Assembly: GCA_964473525.1 (NCBI GenBank)
Contig: CAYYPK010000035.1
Coordinates: 1 to 64,000, forward strand
DNA length: 64,000 nt
Source of the DNA: GCA-2687025 sp964473525
Lineage (GTDB): Bacteria > Poribacteria > WGA-4E > GCA-2687025
Direction: 5' to 3'
This document shows positions 9,083-18,162 of the stretch, piece by piece. Positions within the stretch are counted from its first letter, which is position 1; each line of letters opens with the position of its first letter. The position numbers were made by a program, and so were the translations under genes. The notes below the pieces were generated by a model. The model was not told where the DNA came from. It did not search any database and saw nothing but the letters and a program-made list of their open reading frames with translations.

Positions 9083-10584
9083 GGCGCCGCGCGCTGCCCT
9101 GTCCTTGCCCGTCAGACGTGGCCACGCTGGAGGCTCGAGCGTCGCCCATGGCCTACCACATCGCGCGCAGCCGGCGCCGCGACTCCACACGCTACTATGT
9201 CCATTCCGCCGCCGAGCCGGACCTCAGCGTTGAGGGCGAACTCGTCCACAGCTCGGAGTATCTGGCCATCCTCGGCCTGATCGACCTCGGACGCGGCGAC
9301 GAGTTGCTCTTCCGCGCGGGCGACGTGTTCCGTGGCTCCCTGCATCGTGCTGAGTTGCGTGGTGACGAGCATGCCCCGATCGTCATCGGCCGGTTCGGCG
9401 ACGGACCCAGACCCCTTCTTGACGGAGACGGCGCGTTCGCGGCCGTGTGGCTAGACAATCCGTCGCATGTTGTCGTGCAGGGGCTGGAAATCACGAACGC
9501 CGCCGGGTCGTGCGGCATCTACCTCGAGGGTCGCGACGCCGGGCGCCTGAGCAGCATCACCGTCGAAGATGTCGAGGTCCACGACGTTTTTGCGGCTGGC
9601 ATGGAACTGCCGATCTCCGACCACTACGGCTCCATCGGGCACGTCTACAAGTACATGGGCGGTATCCACGCGTGCATCAAGGCAGGCGGGAAGCCCACGT
9701 GGTGGGACGGGTTCACGGTGCGCGGCTCGTACATTCACGATCTCGCGAGTTGCGGCATCAGCATGGACAGCGCGTACCGTCTCCGCCGCCCAGCCGAGGC
9801 CGGCCGAGACGTGTACCCCTCCGTCAACGTCGTCATTGAGGACAACATCGTCCGCGGCATCGCCAAGGACGGAGCGATCATCAAGCAGGTCGATGGCGCC
9901 GTCATCCAGCACAACCAGGTATCGCGTACCGGCAACGTGTCCACGTCCAACGGGCTTTGGTACTACGACTCCCGGCGCTCCGCTATCCGCTGGAACGAGG
10001 GGTACGACTGCCTCGCGCCGATGGGGAACGACGGCGGGCCGTTCAGCATCGACAACGAATGCCTGGACTGCGAGATCGTCGAGAACTACAGCCACGACAA
10101 CGAAGGCCCTGGGTTCATGCTCTTCGGCCGCTGGGATACCGGCAAGGGGTGCCGGGCGCGCGGCAACGTGAGCTACAACGACAACACGGCCGACACGTCG
10201 CTCCCAAGCTACTCGCCGGAGAAGGGCGGATGGGGGTCGTTCGCGGTGATCGGGCCGGCGAGCGAGATGCTGGTCGAGGACAACGTCATCGTGGCTGGAC
10301 CCAACACCACGTGCGTCGTCGCGCACCACGACTGGGGTGGTCGGCCGGTGGACGTGCGCTACCGCGGCAACCACTTCTGTGGCGCGGGCGCGGCCGTGAT
10401 CGGGCCGGACGTGCAGGCCGCCGCCAGCTTCGACGCCGACAATGTGTTCGAGGACGTCCGCGACCTGCCACCCGGTCTCGCCTCCACCGAAGCCGACGGG
10501 CCGCGCGGACGAGACTTCGCCGAGGACGCTGCGTCCTCGTTCGCCTACGGGCCTCGAGCGACGTCGTTCGGACACCTGCTGTAG
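9079..10584 (+). CDS. right-handed parallel beta-helix protein
   Basis: A 501-aa protein with pectate-lyase-like parallel beta-helix repeats: short strands with regular NxI/VxxN turns, such as VVQGLEITNAAGSCGIYLEG, VIEDNIVRGIAKDGAIIKQ and VIQHNQVSRTG. Such proteins are polysaccharide lyases, hydrolases or epimerases; the catalytic type cannot be assigned. No convincing signal peptide is seen. The start at 9079 is based on the ATGA overlap with the previous gene and a GGGG site; ATG 9148 (MAYHIARSR) is an alternative, although its GGAGG is about 14 bases away. Both starts give the same body. Confidence 0.8.
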   Translation: MRRRALPCPCPSDVATLEARASPMAYHIARSRRRDSTRYYVHSAAEPDLSVEGELVHSSEYLAILGLIDLGRGDELLFRAGDVFRGSLHRAELRGDEHAPIVIGRFGDGPRPLLDGDGAFAAVWLDNPSHVVVQGLEITNAAGSCGIYLEGRDAGRLSSITVEDVEVHDVFAAGMELPISDHYGSIGHVYKYMGGIHACIKAGGKPTWWDGFTVRGSYIHDLASCGISMDSAYRLRRPAEAGRDVYPSVNVVIEDNIVRGIAKDGAIIKQVDGAVIQHNQVSRTGNVSTSNGLWYYDSRRSAIRWNEGYDCLAPMGNDGGPFSIDNECLDCEIVENYSHDNEGPGFMLFGRWDTGKGCRARGNVSYNDNTADTSLPSYSPEKGGWGSFAVIGPASEMLVEDNVIVAGPNTTCVVAHHDWGGRPVDVRYRGNHFCGAGAAVIGPDVQAAASFDADNVFEDVRDLPPGLASTEADGPRGRDFAEDAASSFAYGPRATSFGHLL

Positions 10585-10715
10585 AGAGCCGCTGCCCGGC
10601 CGCGAATCCGGGAGACGACCGCCAGTCGTGGGACTGGTGGGATCGACGTGCGCGTGGGTGACGCGGTTGGGTATACTCGGCCTCAGCGACCGAGTGACGC
10701 GTGGGAGGGCTTCTC

Positions 10716-11480
10716 ATGGCACGGCAACAACTGACGATGGTTCTGTGGTGCGTGGCGCTAGGGTGGACCGGCGCTCAGATGGCTGCCGCGCGGGATACCC
10801 TCATCGCGCCACGGATGGACGCGGCGCCCACGATAGACGGTGACGCCGGAGACTGGGAACTCGGCCTGTTCCCAGACGACGCCCAACTCGTCCTCAACGG
10901 CGGGAACGGCAACGTCAACGCTGGCGATATCGGGAACGAGGCCGATTTCGGCACGACCACGTACGTCGCCTACGACGACGACATGCTCTACGTTCTCGTC
11001 GTCGCCACGGACGACGCGTTGGAGATGGGCTTCGCCGCCGCCAACAACTGGCAGAACGACTGCCTCGAACTGTGGATCGACGGCCGCGACAACGACGGCG
11101 CGTTCCCCGGCGAGGACGACAACGTCCAGGTCAACGTCGACATCAACGGCGTGCCGATGGTGTATCGAGATGCCGGTGGCCTGAACGCGGTGCTGCTGCC
11201 GGAAGTTCTCGGCGGAGCGACGGAGACAGGCGACGGATGGACCATCGAAGCCGCGGTCCCGCTGACGTTAGTGCCGGACACGGAACTCGTCGCAGGCGGA
11301 CAGATCGGCTTCAACGTGAGCTTCGTCGACTCCGACGACGGAGTGTGGAACCACCTGCTGTGGCTGGGCGTGCAGGAGGTCAACACGGCGCAGTGGGGCA
11401 CGTTGGCGTTCTCCGCCGACAGCCTCGCCGTGGATGTAGACGGCAAGTTAGCGACGACGTGGGGCGCCGTGCGTCGGTAG
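10716..11480 (+). CDS. secreted CBM9-like sugar-binding domain protein
   Basis: A 254-aa protein with a signal peptide (MARQQLTMVLWCVALGWTGA) followed by one carbohydrate-binding family 9-like domain: APTIDGDAGDWE at the start, a LYVLVVATDD strand, NDCLELWIDGRDNDG and ETGDGWTIEAAVPL. This fold binds sugar ends and occurs on xylanases and as stand-alone secreted proteins. No catalytic domain is attached. ATG 10716 was chosen over GTG 10701 because GGGAGGG then lies at ribosome-site distance and the signal peptide starts cleanly. The next gene, a PhyH dioxygenase, begins 29 bases later. Confidence 0.8.
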   Translation: MARQQLTMVLWCVALGWTGAQMAAARDTLIAPRMDAAPTIDGDAGDWELGLFPDDAQLVLNGGNGNVNAGDIGNEADFGTTTYVAYDDDMLYVLVVATDDALEMGFAAANNWQNDCLELWIDGRDNDGAFPGEDDNVQVNVDINGVPMVYRDAGGLNAVLLPEVLGGATETGDGWTIEAAVPLTLVPDTELVAGGQIGFNVSFVDSDDGVWNHLLWLGVQEVNTAQWGTLAFSADSLAVDVDGKLATTWGAVRR

Positions 11481-11509
11481 GGCGTCGTGTCTTTGGGTGG
11501 AGGAGCAGC

Positions 11510-12310
11510 ATGCGCGAACCGTTGCCGCTGAAGGCGTACGAGACGTTGGACGAGCGCGCCTGCGCGGTTCGAGAAGACGGCTTTGCCTACTTCCCCGGCG
11601 CGCTCAGCCCGGACGAAGTCGCCACGTTGCGAGGCGCCATGGACGACCTGACGCCCATATCCGAAAGCTTCGACCGTTACCACACGGCGGAGGAGTCGGG
11701 ATTCTTCCAGGCGCACATCAACAACGCGTTCAACAGGCATCCGCTCTTTCTAAGCTACCTGGACCGGCCGGACATCATTGAGCTCGCCGAGGCCGTTCAC
11801 GGGCCCGACTGCCACTGCATCGGCATGACGGCGTGGTTGACGGGCTCGGGAAGACCAGACCAGACGCTACACGCGGACTGGCTACCCGTGCCGCTCCCCG
11901 AGGACGTGGCGGCGGATCCCCGCGTCACCGTGCCGGCGTTCATCACCACCACCCACTACTATCTCGACGACATGACCGAGGAGCTCGGACCCACCACGTT
12001 TATCCCGGGCAGCCACCGATCGGGTCGAGCGCCGAACGGCGACACCGAGTGGAAGGGCGTGCCGGAGCGGAGCATCCTGTGCAAGGCGGGAGACGTCGTG
12101 TCGTTCCGCAGCGAGGTGTGGCATCGAGGCACGGCGAACGTCAGCGGCCGCACACGCTACCTGCTGCAAGTGCACTACGCGCACCGCATGATCACGCAGA
12201 AGTACCCGCCGTACCTCAATCGCTTTCAGTTCGACGAGGCGATCCTTGCGCAGGCGACGCCGCGGCAGCGACGGCTCCTCGGCGACCATCGCTCCGGCGC
12301 CTACGACTGA
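11510..12310 (+). CDS. phytanoyl-CoA dioxygenase (PhyH) family protein
   Basis: A 266-aa Fe(II)/2-oxoglutarate-dependent oxygenase. The iron triad is visible as H121-x-D123 (TLHADW) and distal H205 (VWHRGTAN), with R214 or R216 shortly after as the 2-oxoglutarate anchor. GSHRSGRAP at about 167 is the typical loop. PhyH members hydroxylate a wide range of small molecules, so the substrate is not given. Start ATG 11510 has a strong GGTGGAGGAG site. A second, only distantly similar PhyH gene is at 34050. Confidence 0.9.
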   Translation: MREPLPLKAYETLDERACAVREDGFAYFPGALSPDEVATLRGAMDDLTPISESFDRYHTAEESGFFQAHINNAFNRHPLFLSYLDRPDIIELAEAVHGPDCHCIGMTAWLTGSGRPDQTLHADWLPVPLPEDVAADPRVTVPAFITTTHYYLDDMTEELGPTTFIPGSHRSGRAPNGDTEWKGVPERSILCKAGDVVSFRSEVWHRGTANVSGRTRYLLQVHYAHRMITQKYPPYLNRFQFDEAILAQATPRQRRLLGDHRSGAYD

Positions 12311-12333
12311 TGCGTGGAGGGCCGTGAAAGCCT

Positions 12334-13389
12334 GTGACGCGACCCTCGAGCCCACAGGACGGGCACGATCCCCGGAACGCCATCCGCTGGGACGCCGGAT
12401 CGCTAACGCTCGTACGCGAGGGGGGCGTGTACGGGCGCATGGCGCGCACGCACGAGGGCACGGTCGTCTGCGTGCACGAATGGCGCGGCGCGGTGTGGTG
12501 CTCGCGCTTCGAGGCCCGTGGCTGGACAGCCGGCGTCGAGGTCGCGTCGTACGGGCCTGGCGTGGCTGCGAATCCCAACGTGGCAGCCGCTCCGGACGGC
12601 TCCCTACTGTGCGCCTACAACGAGCGACCCCGCGACGGTGTACACCGGTTCGCTGTCGCCGTCGCGCGCAGCTGCGACGACGGCCGTACGTGGAGTCTGG
12701 CGTGCCACGTCTATGTTGCGGGCGCGGAGTGGGAGAACGGCTGCTGGGAACCTGCGTTGCTGGTGACGCCTTCCGGCGAGACCCAGCTGTTCTTCGCGAA
12801 CGAACACCCATATCCAACCTCGCGAGAGCAACAGATTTCGCTGTGCCGTTCCTTCGACGCCGGGGCCACCTGGGATCCACCGAGCGCGGTGAGCTTCCGC
12901 GCGCATTACCGAGACGGGATGCCGTCGCCCGCGCGACTGGTTGATGGGTCGGGTACGGCGGTGGCTATCGAGGACAACGGGTTGGACGGGGCGTTCAAGC
13001 CCGCCATCGTGTTCACCAGCGCGGAGGACGACTGGGCGGGAGATCCCGTGCCAGGGGATTCCGACCGACGCTGGCCGGCCCTTGCCCGGCCGCTCGCCGC
13101 GAGCGTCTACGCGGGAGCTCCGCATCTGTGCCAGCTTTCGACCGGCGCCACTGTGCTGTCGGTGCAGAGCGACGAGGGCAGCCCGGGCGCCCCTCGCATG
13201 ACCGTCTACGTAGGCGGGCCAGACGCTAGGGGATTCGCTCGCCCAAGTCGACCGTTCCCAGGCGTGGCGAAGTGGAACTCGCTGTACATCCACGCGGACG
13301 ACACCATCACCGCAGTGGCGACGACCTCCGTGGCCGGCGTCGAAGGCGTGTGGACGAAGGACGGGCGCATGGTCTCGCCGACGGGGTGA
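12334..13389 (+). CDS. sialidase-like (BNR/Asp-box) beta-propeller protein
   Basis: A 351-aa protein with Asp-box turns S-x-D-x-G-x-T-W: SCDDGRTWSL near residue 110 and SFDAGATWDPP near 175, spaced as in six-bladed sialidase propellers. PNVAAAPDGSLLCAYNER matches the blade start used in exo-alpha-sialidase-like proteins. There is no clear signal peptide, so it may act inside the cell. Sialidase activity itself is not shown: the arginine triad cannot be placed with confidence. The start is GTG 12334, preceded by GGAGGG at a rather long distance. It lies 23 bases after the PhyH gene. Confidence 0.75.
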   Translation: MTRPSSPQDGHDPRNAIRWDAGSLTLVREGGVYGRMARTHEGTVVCVHEWRGAVWCSRFEARGWTAGVEVASYGPGVAANPNVAAAPDGSLLCAYNERPRDGVHRFAVAVARSCDDGRTWSLACHVYVAGAEWENGCWEPALLVTPSGETQLFFANEHPYPTSREQQISLCRSFDAGATWDPPSAVSFRAHYRDGMPSPARLVDGSGTAVAIEDNGLDGAFKPAIVFTSAEDDWAGDPVPGDSDRRWPALARPLAASVYAGAPHLCQLSTGATVLSVQSDEGSPGAPRMTVYVGGPDARGFARPSRPFPGVAKWNSLYIHADDTITAVATTSVAGVEGVWTKDGRMVSPTG

Positions 13390-13443
13390 AGCGAGACGTG
13401 CTACACTGGCGGAGCGCGTGAACGACGCCCAGGGATAGGGACC

Positions 13444-14424
13444 ATGCCGCACGTCACATACCTGCCCGACGACTGCCGCGTGGAGATCGAGCCCGCCGAG
13501 TCTGTCCTCGATGCGTCGCTGCGCGCCGGGCTTCCCCACGCGAACGCGTGCGCTGGCAGAGCCCGATGCAGCACGTGTCGGGTTCTCGTCGTGGACGGCG
13601 CCGAGAGTTGCTCCCCGCGCACGGAGGACGAAGCCGTCCTCGCGGAGCGGCTGCACTTCGCGGACGACATCCGGCTAGCCTGCCAGACACACGTGGTGGG
13701 CGATGTCACCGTACGCAGGCCCGTGCTGGACGCCGTGGACATAGCCGTCACGTCGCAGTTGGGCAAGGACGCCCTCCCCGACCACGTTGGGGAGGAGAAG
13801 CACATCGCCATCCTCTTCGTGGACATCCAGGGGTACACGGCGTTTGCGGAGGCGGTGCCGCCGTACGACGTGGTCCACGCCCTGAACCGCTACTTCTACC
13901 TGATGCACGCCGTCGTGGCGGACCACGATGGCCACGTGAGCGACTACATAGGCGACGGCATGCTCGCCTTCTTCGGGGTGGAGGACTCACGCAATCCCTC
14001 GCGCGACGCCGTTGCCGCCGGCCTCGCCATGTTCGGCGCCGTCGACCGGCTCAACGAGTACATCGAGCCGATGTACGGCCGCGCGTTCCGCATCCGCGTG
14101 GGCGTGCACTATGGTGAAGTCGTTGTCGGCACCATCGGCATTGGTGAAATCCGCAAGCTCGCGGCGTTCGGAGACGCCGTGAACTTCGCCAGCCGCGTCG
14201 AAACCGCCAACAAGGACGCCGACACCGACTTCCTCATCTCGGCCGCCACACGCGAGCAATTGGGCGACGCCGTTCGCACGGGTCGCACCGTGTCGACGGC
14301 TCTCCGCGGCCGCTCGGGCGAACACACGCTGCACGAAGTACTGGGGCTCAGCGAGGGGACCGATGGGGTCGCCGCGGCAGCTGCGGCAGACGCAGAAGGG
14401 GGCGTCGATGGAACTGAGTTGTAG
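13444..14424 (+). CDS. 2Fe-2S ferredoxin domain fused to class III adenylate/guanylate cyclase
   Basis: A 326-aa two-domain protein. Residues 1-95 are a plant-type ferredoxin with four cysteines C36-x5-C42-x2-C45 and C80 in the standard cluster spacing. Residues about 115-300 are a class III cyclase catalytic domain: metal aspartates D127 (FVDIQGYT) and D171 (YIGDGMLAFFG), and the transition-state pair N247/R251 (AVNFASR). Such a fusion could make cyclic-nucleotide output depend on redox state or oxygen, which is inference. No membrane segment. Start ATG 13444 has AGGGA upstream. The TIM-barrel gene starts inside its last 17 bases. Confidence 0.92.
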   Translation: MPHVTYLPDDCRVEIEPAESVLDASLRAGLPHANACAGRARCSTCRVLVVDGAESCSPRTEDEAVLAERLHFADDIRLACQTHVVGDVTVRRPVLDAVDIAVTSQLGKDALPDHVGEEKHIAILFVDIQGYTAFAEAVPPYDVVHALNRYFYLMHAVVADHDGHVSDYIGDGMLAFFGVEDSRNPSRDAVAAGLAMFGAVDRLNEYIEPMYGRAFRIRVGVHYGEVVVGTIGIGEIRKLAAFGDAVNFASRVETANKDADTDFLISAATREQLGDAVRTGRTVSTALRGRSGEHTLHEVLGLSEGTDGVAAAAAADAEGGVDGTEL

Positions 14425-15187
14425 CTCGTGCTGCGTGCCTGCGTTGGACCTGGCGGACGCCCTGGCGCTCTTCGCCGATGCCGGGTACGCGTACTTCGAG
14501 ACCTTCACCACCTGGACGGGCGCCAGGCTCGACCCCGCCGCGGCCGACCGCGCGGACGCGCGCCAGCGCATCACCGACTCAGGGCTGCGACTGTCCTCGC
14601 TCAACATAGAGAACTTCCGCGCGGAGCCCGAGGACGCGTACGGCGAGACCCTCGCGCGGCAGAAACGCGCCGTCGAGTGGGCCGTCGAGCTGGGATGCGA
14701 GCAGGTGAACTTCAAGGGTGGCGCCCGGACCGACGAGGACATGCGGGCGCTCATCCGTGGGGCGACAGACCTCGCGCGGTTCTGCGAGGATCTACCGGTC
14801 GCGCTTGCTGTCGGCAACCATCACGGCAACCGCATGGAGCGGCTGTCGGACCTGACACAGGTGCTGTCCAACGTTGACCACCCGAAGCTGGGTTTCCTCC
14901 TGGACATCGGACACTTCCACTCCGCCGACGAACCCATCCCGCCCATCATCGAACGGCACGCTGACCGCATGCGCCTGGTGCACACAAAGGACCAGATAGG
15001 CACGCGCTCCGTGGCGTTCGGCGAGGGCGAAATCGACAACGCCGATCTGCTGGGGCGTGTCGCAGCTGCGGGGTACGATGGCTTCCTCGTCGTCGAGGTG
15101 GAGGTCGAGGACACCGAGAACACGCCGACGTACGTCCGCGCTGCCCGCCCCTATCTGCTCTCGCTCCTTGATGACATCGCCGACTGA
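14408..15187 (+). CDS. sugar phosphate isomerase/epimerase-like TIM barrel
   Basis: A 259-aa xylose-isomerase-like (AP-endonuclease 2) TIM barrel. The metal-site strands are recognisable: LGFLLDIGHFHSADE and RLVHTKDQIG late in the barrel, and the final E in GFLVVEVEVED. These proteins isomerise, epimerise or dehydrate sugars and inositols. Start ATG 14408 (MELSCSSCC) has GAAGGGGG upstream and overlaps the cyclase gene by 17 bases, so the two are probably co-translated; why a cyclase and an isomerase are coupled is not clear. The frame is open further up to 14363 but that part overlaps the cyclase. Confidence 0.85.
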   Translation: MELSCSSCCVPALDLADALALFADAGYAYFETFTTWTGARLDPAAADRADARQRITDSGLRLSSLNIENFRAEPEDAYGETLARQKRAVEWAVELGCEQVNFKGGARTDEDMRALIRGATDLARFCEDLPVALAVGNHHGNRMERLSDLTQVLSNVDHPKLGFLLDIGHFHSADEPIPPIIERHADRMRLVHTKDQIGTRSVAFGEGEIDNADLLGRVAAAGYDGFLVVEVEVEDTENTPTYVRAARPYLLSLLDDIAD

Positions 15188-15214
15188 ACCGACAGCCACT
15201 CGGGGTCAGACCAC

Positions 15215-15814
15215 ATGACGAACCGCACGCCCGCCGACCACCCGGTGCACGCGCTCATCGCCGAGAGATGGAGCCCGCGCGCGTTCTCAACAGAGTTGAT
15301 CGCGGACGAGGAGATGCGGAGCTTGTTCGAGGCGGCGCGCTGGGCCGCGTCCTCGAGAAACCAGCAGCCTTGGTCGTTCCTGGTGGCCATGCGCAGTGAC
15401 ATGGCGGAGTTCCAACGGCTCTTCGAGTGCCTGGCGCAGGGGAATCAGGGCTGGGCGGGTCGGGCGGCAGCCCTTGTGCTGTCCGTAGCGGAGACCAGCG
15501 CGGAGGACGGCGCGACGAACCGCTACGCCATGCACGACACCGCCCTGGCGGTGTCCAATCTCATCGTACAGGCGACGTCCATGGGGGTCCACGCTCATCA
15601 GATGGGCGGGTTCGACCGCGAGAAGGCGCGCGCTGATTACGCGCTTCCGGACACGCACGATCCCGTGTCCATGATCGCGCTGGGCTATGCCGCAGACCCG
15701 GATACGCTGCCGGACGATCTCCGCGCGCGGGAGACCCAGCCCCGGACACGCAGGCCGCTGCATGAGTTCGTGTACGGGTCGGCGTGGGGTGAGGTTGCCG
15801 GTCTGGTCAGATGA
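15215..15814 (+). CDS. nitroreductase family protein
   Basis: A 199-aa FMN-dependent nitroreductase-fold protein of normal length. The flavin-binding start is ERWSPRAFSTELI, then FEAARWAASSRNQQPW (Arg/Asn/Gln contact the FMN phosphate and ring), and the C-terminal half has the MGGFDREKARADYALPD segment typical of the family. It probably acts as a cytoplasmic NAD(P)H-dependent reductase or dehalogenase-like enzyme; substrate unknown. It starts 27 bases after the TIM-barrel gene. Its 3' end overlaps the convergent methyltransferase by eight bases. Confidence 0.88.
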   Translation: MTNRTPADHPVHALIAERWSPRAFSTELIADEEMRSLFEAARWAASSRNQQPWSFLVAMRSDMAEFQRLFECLAQGNQGWAGRAAALVLSVAETSAEDGATNRYAMHDTALAVSNLIVQATSMGVHAHQMGGFDREKARADYALPDTHDPVSMIALGYAADPDTLPDDLRARETQPRTRRPLHEFVYGSAWGEVAGLVR

Positions 15815-16754
15815 TCTGCTGGCGGCTCTCGTCGTCGGCAACGCTCTGGGAGTCGGTGTCCTTCGCGTCCGGTTCCGGCCAGTCGATGGCGACGGTTTCG
15901 GAATCCGCCTCCCGACCGATGTCGCGCACTTGCTGAGCGGCGTACTCGACGTAGTCGCGCATCGTGTCCATGCCGATGTGCCGTCGGCCGAGCTTCTCGG
16001 CGGCGACGTTTGTCTGCCCGCTACCCGCGAAGATGTCGAGGACGAGGTCGTCGCGGTACGAATACAGCTCGATGACGCGTTCGACGAGTTCGAGTGGGTA
16101 CGGACACGGGTGGATGTTCTCCTGCGGCGCGACAGGCCGGAACCGCCACACGTTCTTGCTCTTTTCGCCCTGGTAGTCGGACAGGTCGATGCGATTCGCC
16201 TCGCGGGCTTCCTTCGACCGGTCCCAGTAGATGTTGTTCCGGTCCTTGCGCTCACCGGGCCGCTGGAACACGAAGATGTACTCCGCGACGAGGCTCGGGT
16301 AGTAGTAGCCGGGATACGGGTGCTGGAGGAGGACTCCCGACCTGCGGTCGCGCGCGACGGTCTTCTCCCAGATGATGTCCTCGCGGAAGCTCCAACCGAG
16401 CTCCTCCATCCAACCCACGAAGTGAAACGGCAGCGGGATGCGTCGCCCGTGCCAACTCACCGGTGAGATGTTCACGACGTTGTACCCGCCGGGGCGGATG
16501 ACCCGCAGCAGCTCCTTAAAGCGTTCCATCAGGAACTGCCGATACTCGTCGTACTGGACGTCAATGCGTTCCCAGCGCTCCGTCTCGCCTGCGAGCGTCT
16601 TGGTGTGCTGTTCGTAGTTGATGGCGTTGTGATACGGGGGCGACGTGACGGCAAGCGTTGCCGCTTCGTCGGGTAGTTCCCGCAGGACGGTGAGACAGTC
16701 GCCGAGCGCAATCTCACCCCGTCCGGCGGGATACCGTTCGTAGTCGGATGTCAC
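15807..16754 (-). CDS. beta-class DNA methyltransferase (N4-cytosine or N6-adenine)
   Basis: A 315-aa SAM-dependent DNA methyltransferase with catalytic motif IV TSPPY at 37-41 and SAM motif I DIFAGSGQT at about 240-248, in the order IV then I that defines the beta group. SPPY favours N4-cytosine but does not exclude N6-adenine methylation. Start GTG 16754 (MTSDYERYPAGRGEIALGD) has AGAGG upstream; the frame is open to 16952 but the extra N-terminus is Arg-rich and not protein-like. No restriction endonuclease or specificity gene is next to it, so it appears to be an orphan methylase. Confidence 0.9.
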   Translation of the reverse strand: MTSDYERYPAGRGEIALGDCLTVLRELPDEAATLAVTSPPYHNAINYEQHTKTLAGETERWERIDVQYDEYRQFLMERFKELLRVIRPGGYNVVNISPVSWHGRRIPLPFHFVGWMEELGWSFREDIIWEKTVARDRRSGVLLQHPYPGYYYPSLVAEYIFVFQRPGERKDRNNIYWDRSKEAREANRIDLSDYQGEKSKNVWRFRPVAPQENIHPCPYPLELVERVIELYSYRDDLVLDIFAGSGQTNVAAEKLGRRHIGMDTMRDYVEYAAQQVRDIGREADSETVAIDWPEPDAKDTDSQSVADDESRQQII

Positions 16755-16970
16755 GATGCGGCCTCTGAATGGGCGCCTGGTTCCACACGCGATAGCGGAC
16801 GGCGATCTTCGAGTCAGTCGGGCGCCGCGGCGTGTCGTCGCGAGCGTCGCACGGGTGTGGAGGAGTCTCCACGGCGAGGGCTCGACGATGATTCCTGTAC
16901 GCGCGGAGGCCCTGCGCGCAGCGCGCGGGAACCCACTCGAAGTAGCGCACACGCAGTTTAATCAGGTGGT

Positions 16971-16997
16971 GGCCGCGCGCGCAACATGGGCGCGGCC
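16971..16997 (-). terminator. GC-rich hairpin after the PI-PLC gene
   Basis: Perfect 8-bp arms GGCCGCGC and GCGCGGCC with an 11-base loop, 17 bases past the stop of the minus-strand lipoprotein gene 17014-18162. There is no T-run, so intrinsic termination is uncertain. Confidence 0.4.
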
Positions 16998-17013
16998 GCG
17001 CGCCGCGCGAGGG

Positions 17014-18162
17014 CTACGGCGTGAGTTCGGTGGCGGCCCGGGAGGCGGCGGTCACGGGATTCCATCTCGACGTCGCATCGCCTGGGAGCCGCACCTTGTA
17101 GCCGGTGTCCATCGACGTGTCGGCGACGTAGTAGTCGGTGCTGATGAAGTGGGCGCCCGACGCTGCCGCCGCCTCGGCGCGCGTGTAGTCCCCGCGCCGC
17201 GCCTCGACGGTTCCAGAGTCGGCGCGGGTGCGCACGAGATAGCCCAGCCCAACCAGACGCGCGATCTCCTCGCCATCGCGGATGGGGTCGTTCATGATGA
17301 GCACAGCGGCCTCGGGAGTGCCCGGCTCGGCGTTTGCGAACAGCGCCCGTCCTTCGAGCGACGGGTGCCCGTCGATGTGGGCATCGCGCTTGTGGCCTCC
17401 CTCGTCCAACACGAAGAGGAACCTGCCGCGCGCGTCGCTAAGCGTGGGCCACCCGCCGTTGATCACGGCTTCCTCTAGCGTCGCCGCCTTGCCCCGCACG
17501 TCGTCTGGGGTGATGAGCATGCCTTCGGGCATGCCACGGCGTATCTCTGCGTCGAGGGCGTCGAAGGCGGCGGCGTCGAAGGGCAATGGCTCGGTGGAGC
17601 CCGCCAGATCGATGACAGCGTCGTTCGCGTTCATGGTGATGGCGATGGGCAGGTGTCCTTCGTTCCTCCGCGACCATGAGACGAGCTCCGACAGCGCGCG
17701 GGAAAGAGTCAGGCAGTTGCTTCGGAAGTCGATGTCCTGCACGTGGAGCACCTTGAATCCGGGCTCCGCCATGTGGCCGTCGACGTCGTATTCTGGCCCC
17801 GCGTCCATGTCACTGGCTTGCAGCATGCGCAGGCCCATCGGGTTCGCATACCGGCCGCCGTCGGGGTCGTGGAAGACGTCGATCTCTAGCTGCCGCAGAC
17901 CAAGGTCCAGCTGCTTGCTCAGGGGCAGGTGGGTGTAGTCCAACTCCATCGCAAGCTCCGCGTTTCTGTCGCCGATGAGGCGGAGCAGCTGCGGCGCAAT
18001 GGCTTCTTTGTAGCTGTTGTGGCTGCCAATCGCCTGGATGTGGTTGAGGCGCGGTTCGTCGCGTCCTCTGCCGCGGCTCCACGGCCACAGACCCGCGCTA
18101 CATCCAGCGACGAGGAGCATGATGATAGCGGGGGCGGCGAGAGCGTTCGGACTCTGTAGCAT
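17014..18162 (-). CDS. Ca2+-dependent phosphoinositide phospholipase C-like (PI-PLC-C1) lipoprotein
   Basis: A 382-aa secreted protein. The N-terminus is a lipoprotein signal (MLLVAGC, lipidated C21). The mature part has the PI-PLC-C1 pattern: HIQAIGSHNSYK (catalytic H48), LGLRQLEIDVFHDPDG (H98 and acidic calcium ligands), and GFKVLHVQDIDFRSNC. These enzymes act on inositol phospholipids or related phosphodiesters. Start ATG 18162 was preferred to 18321 because the lipobox sits correctly after it and a GGTGGAC site precedes it. It stands alone, divergent from the esterase at 18361; both are probably exported, but no shared pathway is evident. Confidence 0.82.
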   Translation of the reverse strand: MLQSPNALAAPAIIMLLVAGCSAGLWPWSRGRGRDEPRLNHIQAIGSHNSYKEAIAPQLLRLIGDRNAELAMELDYTHLPLSKQLDLGLRQLEIDVFHDPDGGRYANPMGLRMLQASDMDAGPEYDVDGHMAEPGFKVLHVQDIDFRSNCLTLSRALSELVSWSRRNEGHLPIAITMNANDAVIDLAGSTEPLPFDAAAFDALDAEIRRGMPEGMLITPDDVRGKAATLEEAVINGGWPTLSDARGRFLFVLDEGGHKRDAHIDGHPSLEGRALFANAEPGTPEAAVLIMNDPIRDGEEIARLVGLGYLVRTRADSGTVEARRGDYTRAEAAAASGAHFISTDYYVADTSMDTGYKVRLPGDATSRWNPVTAASRAATELTP

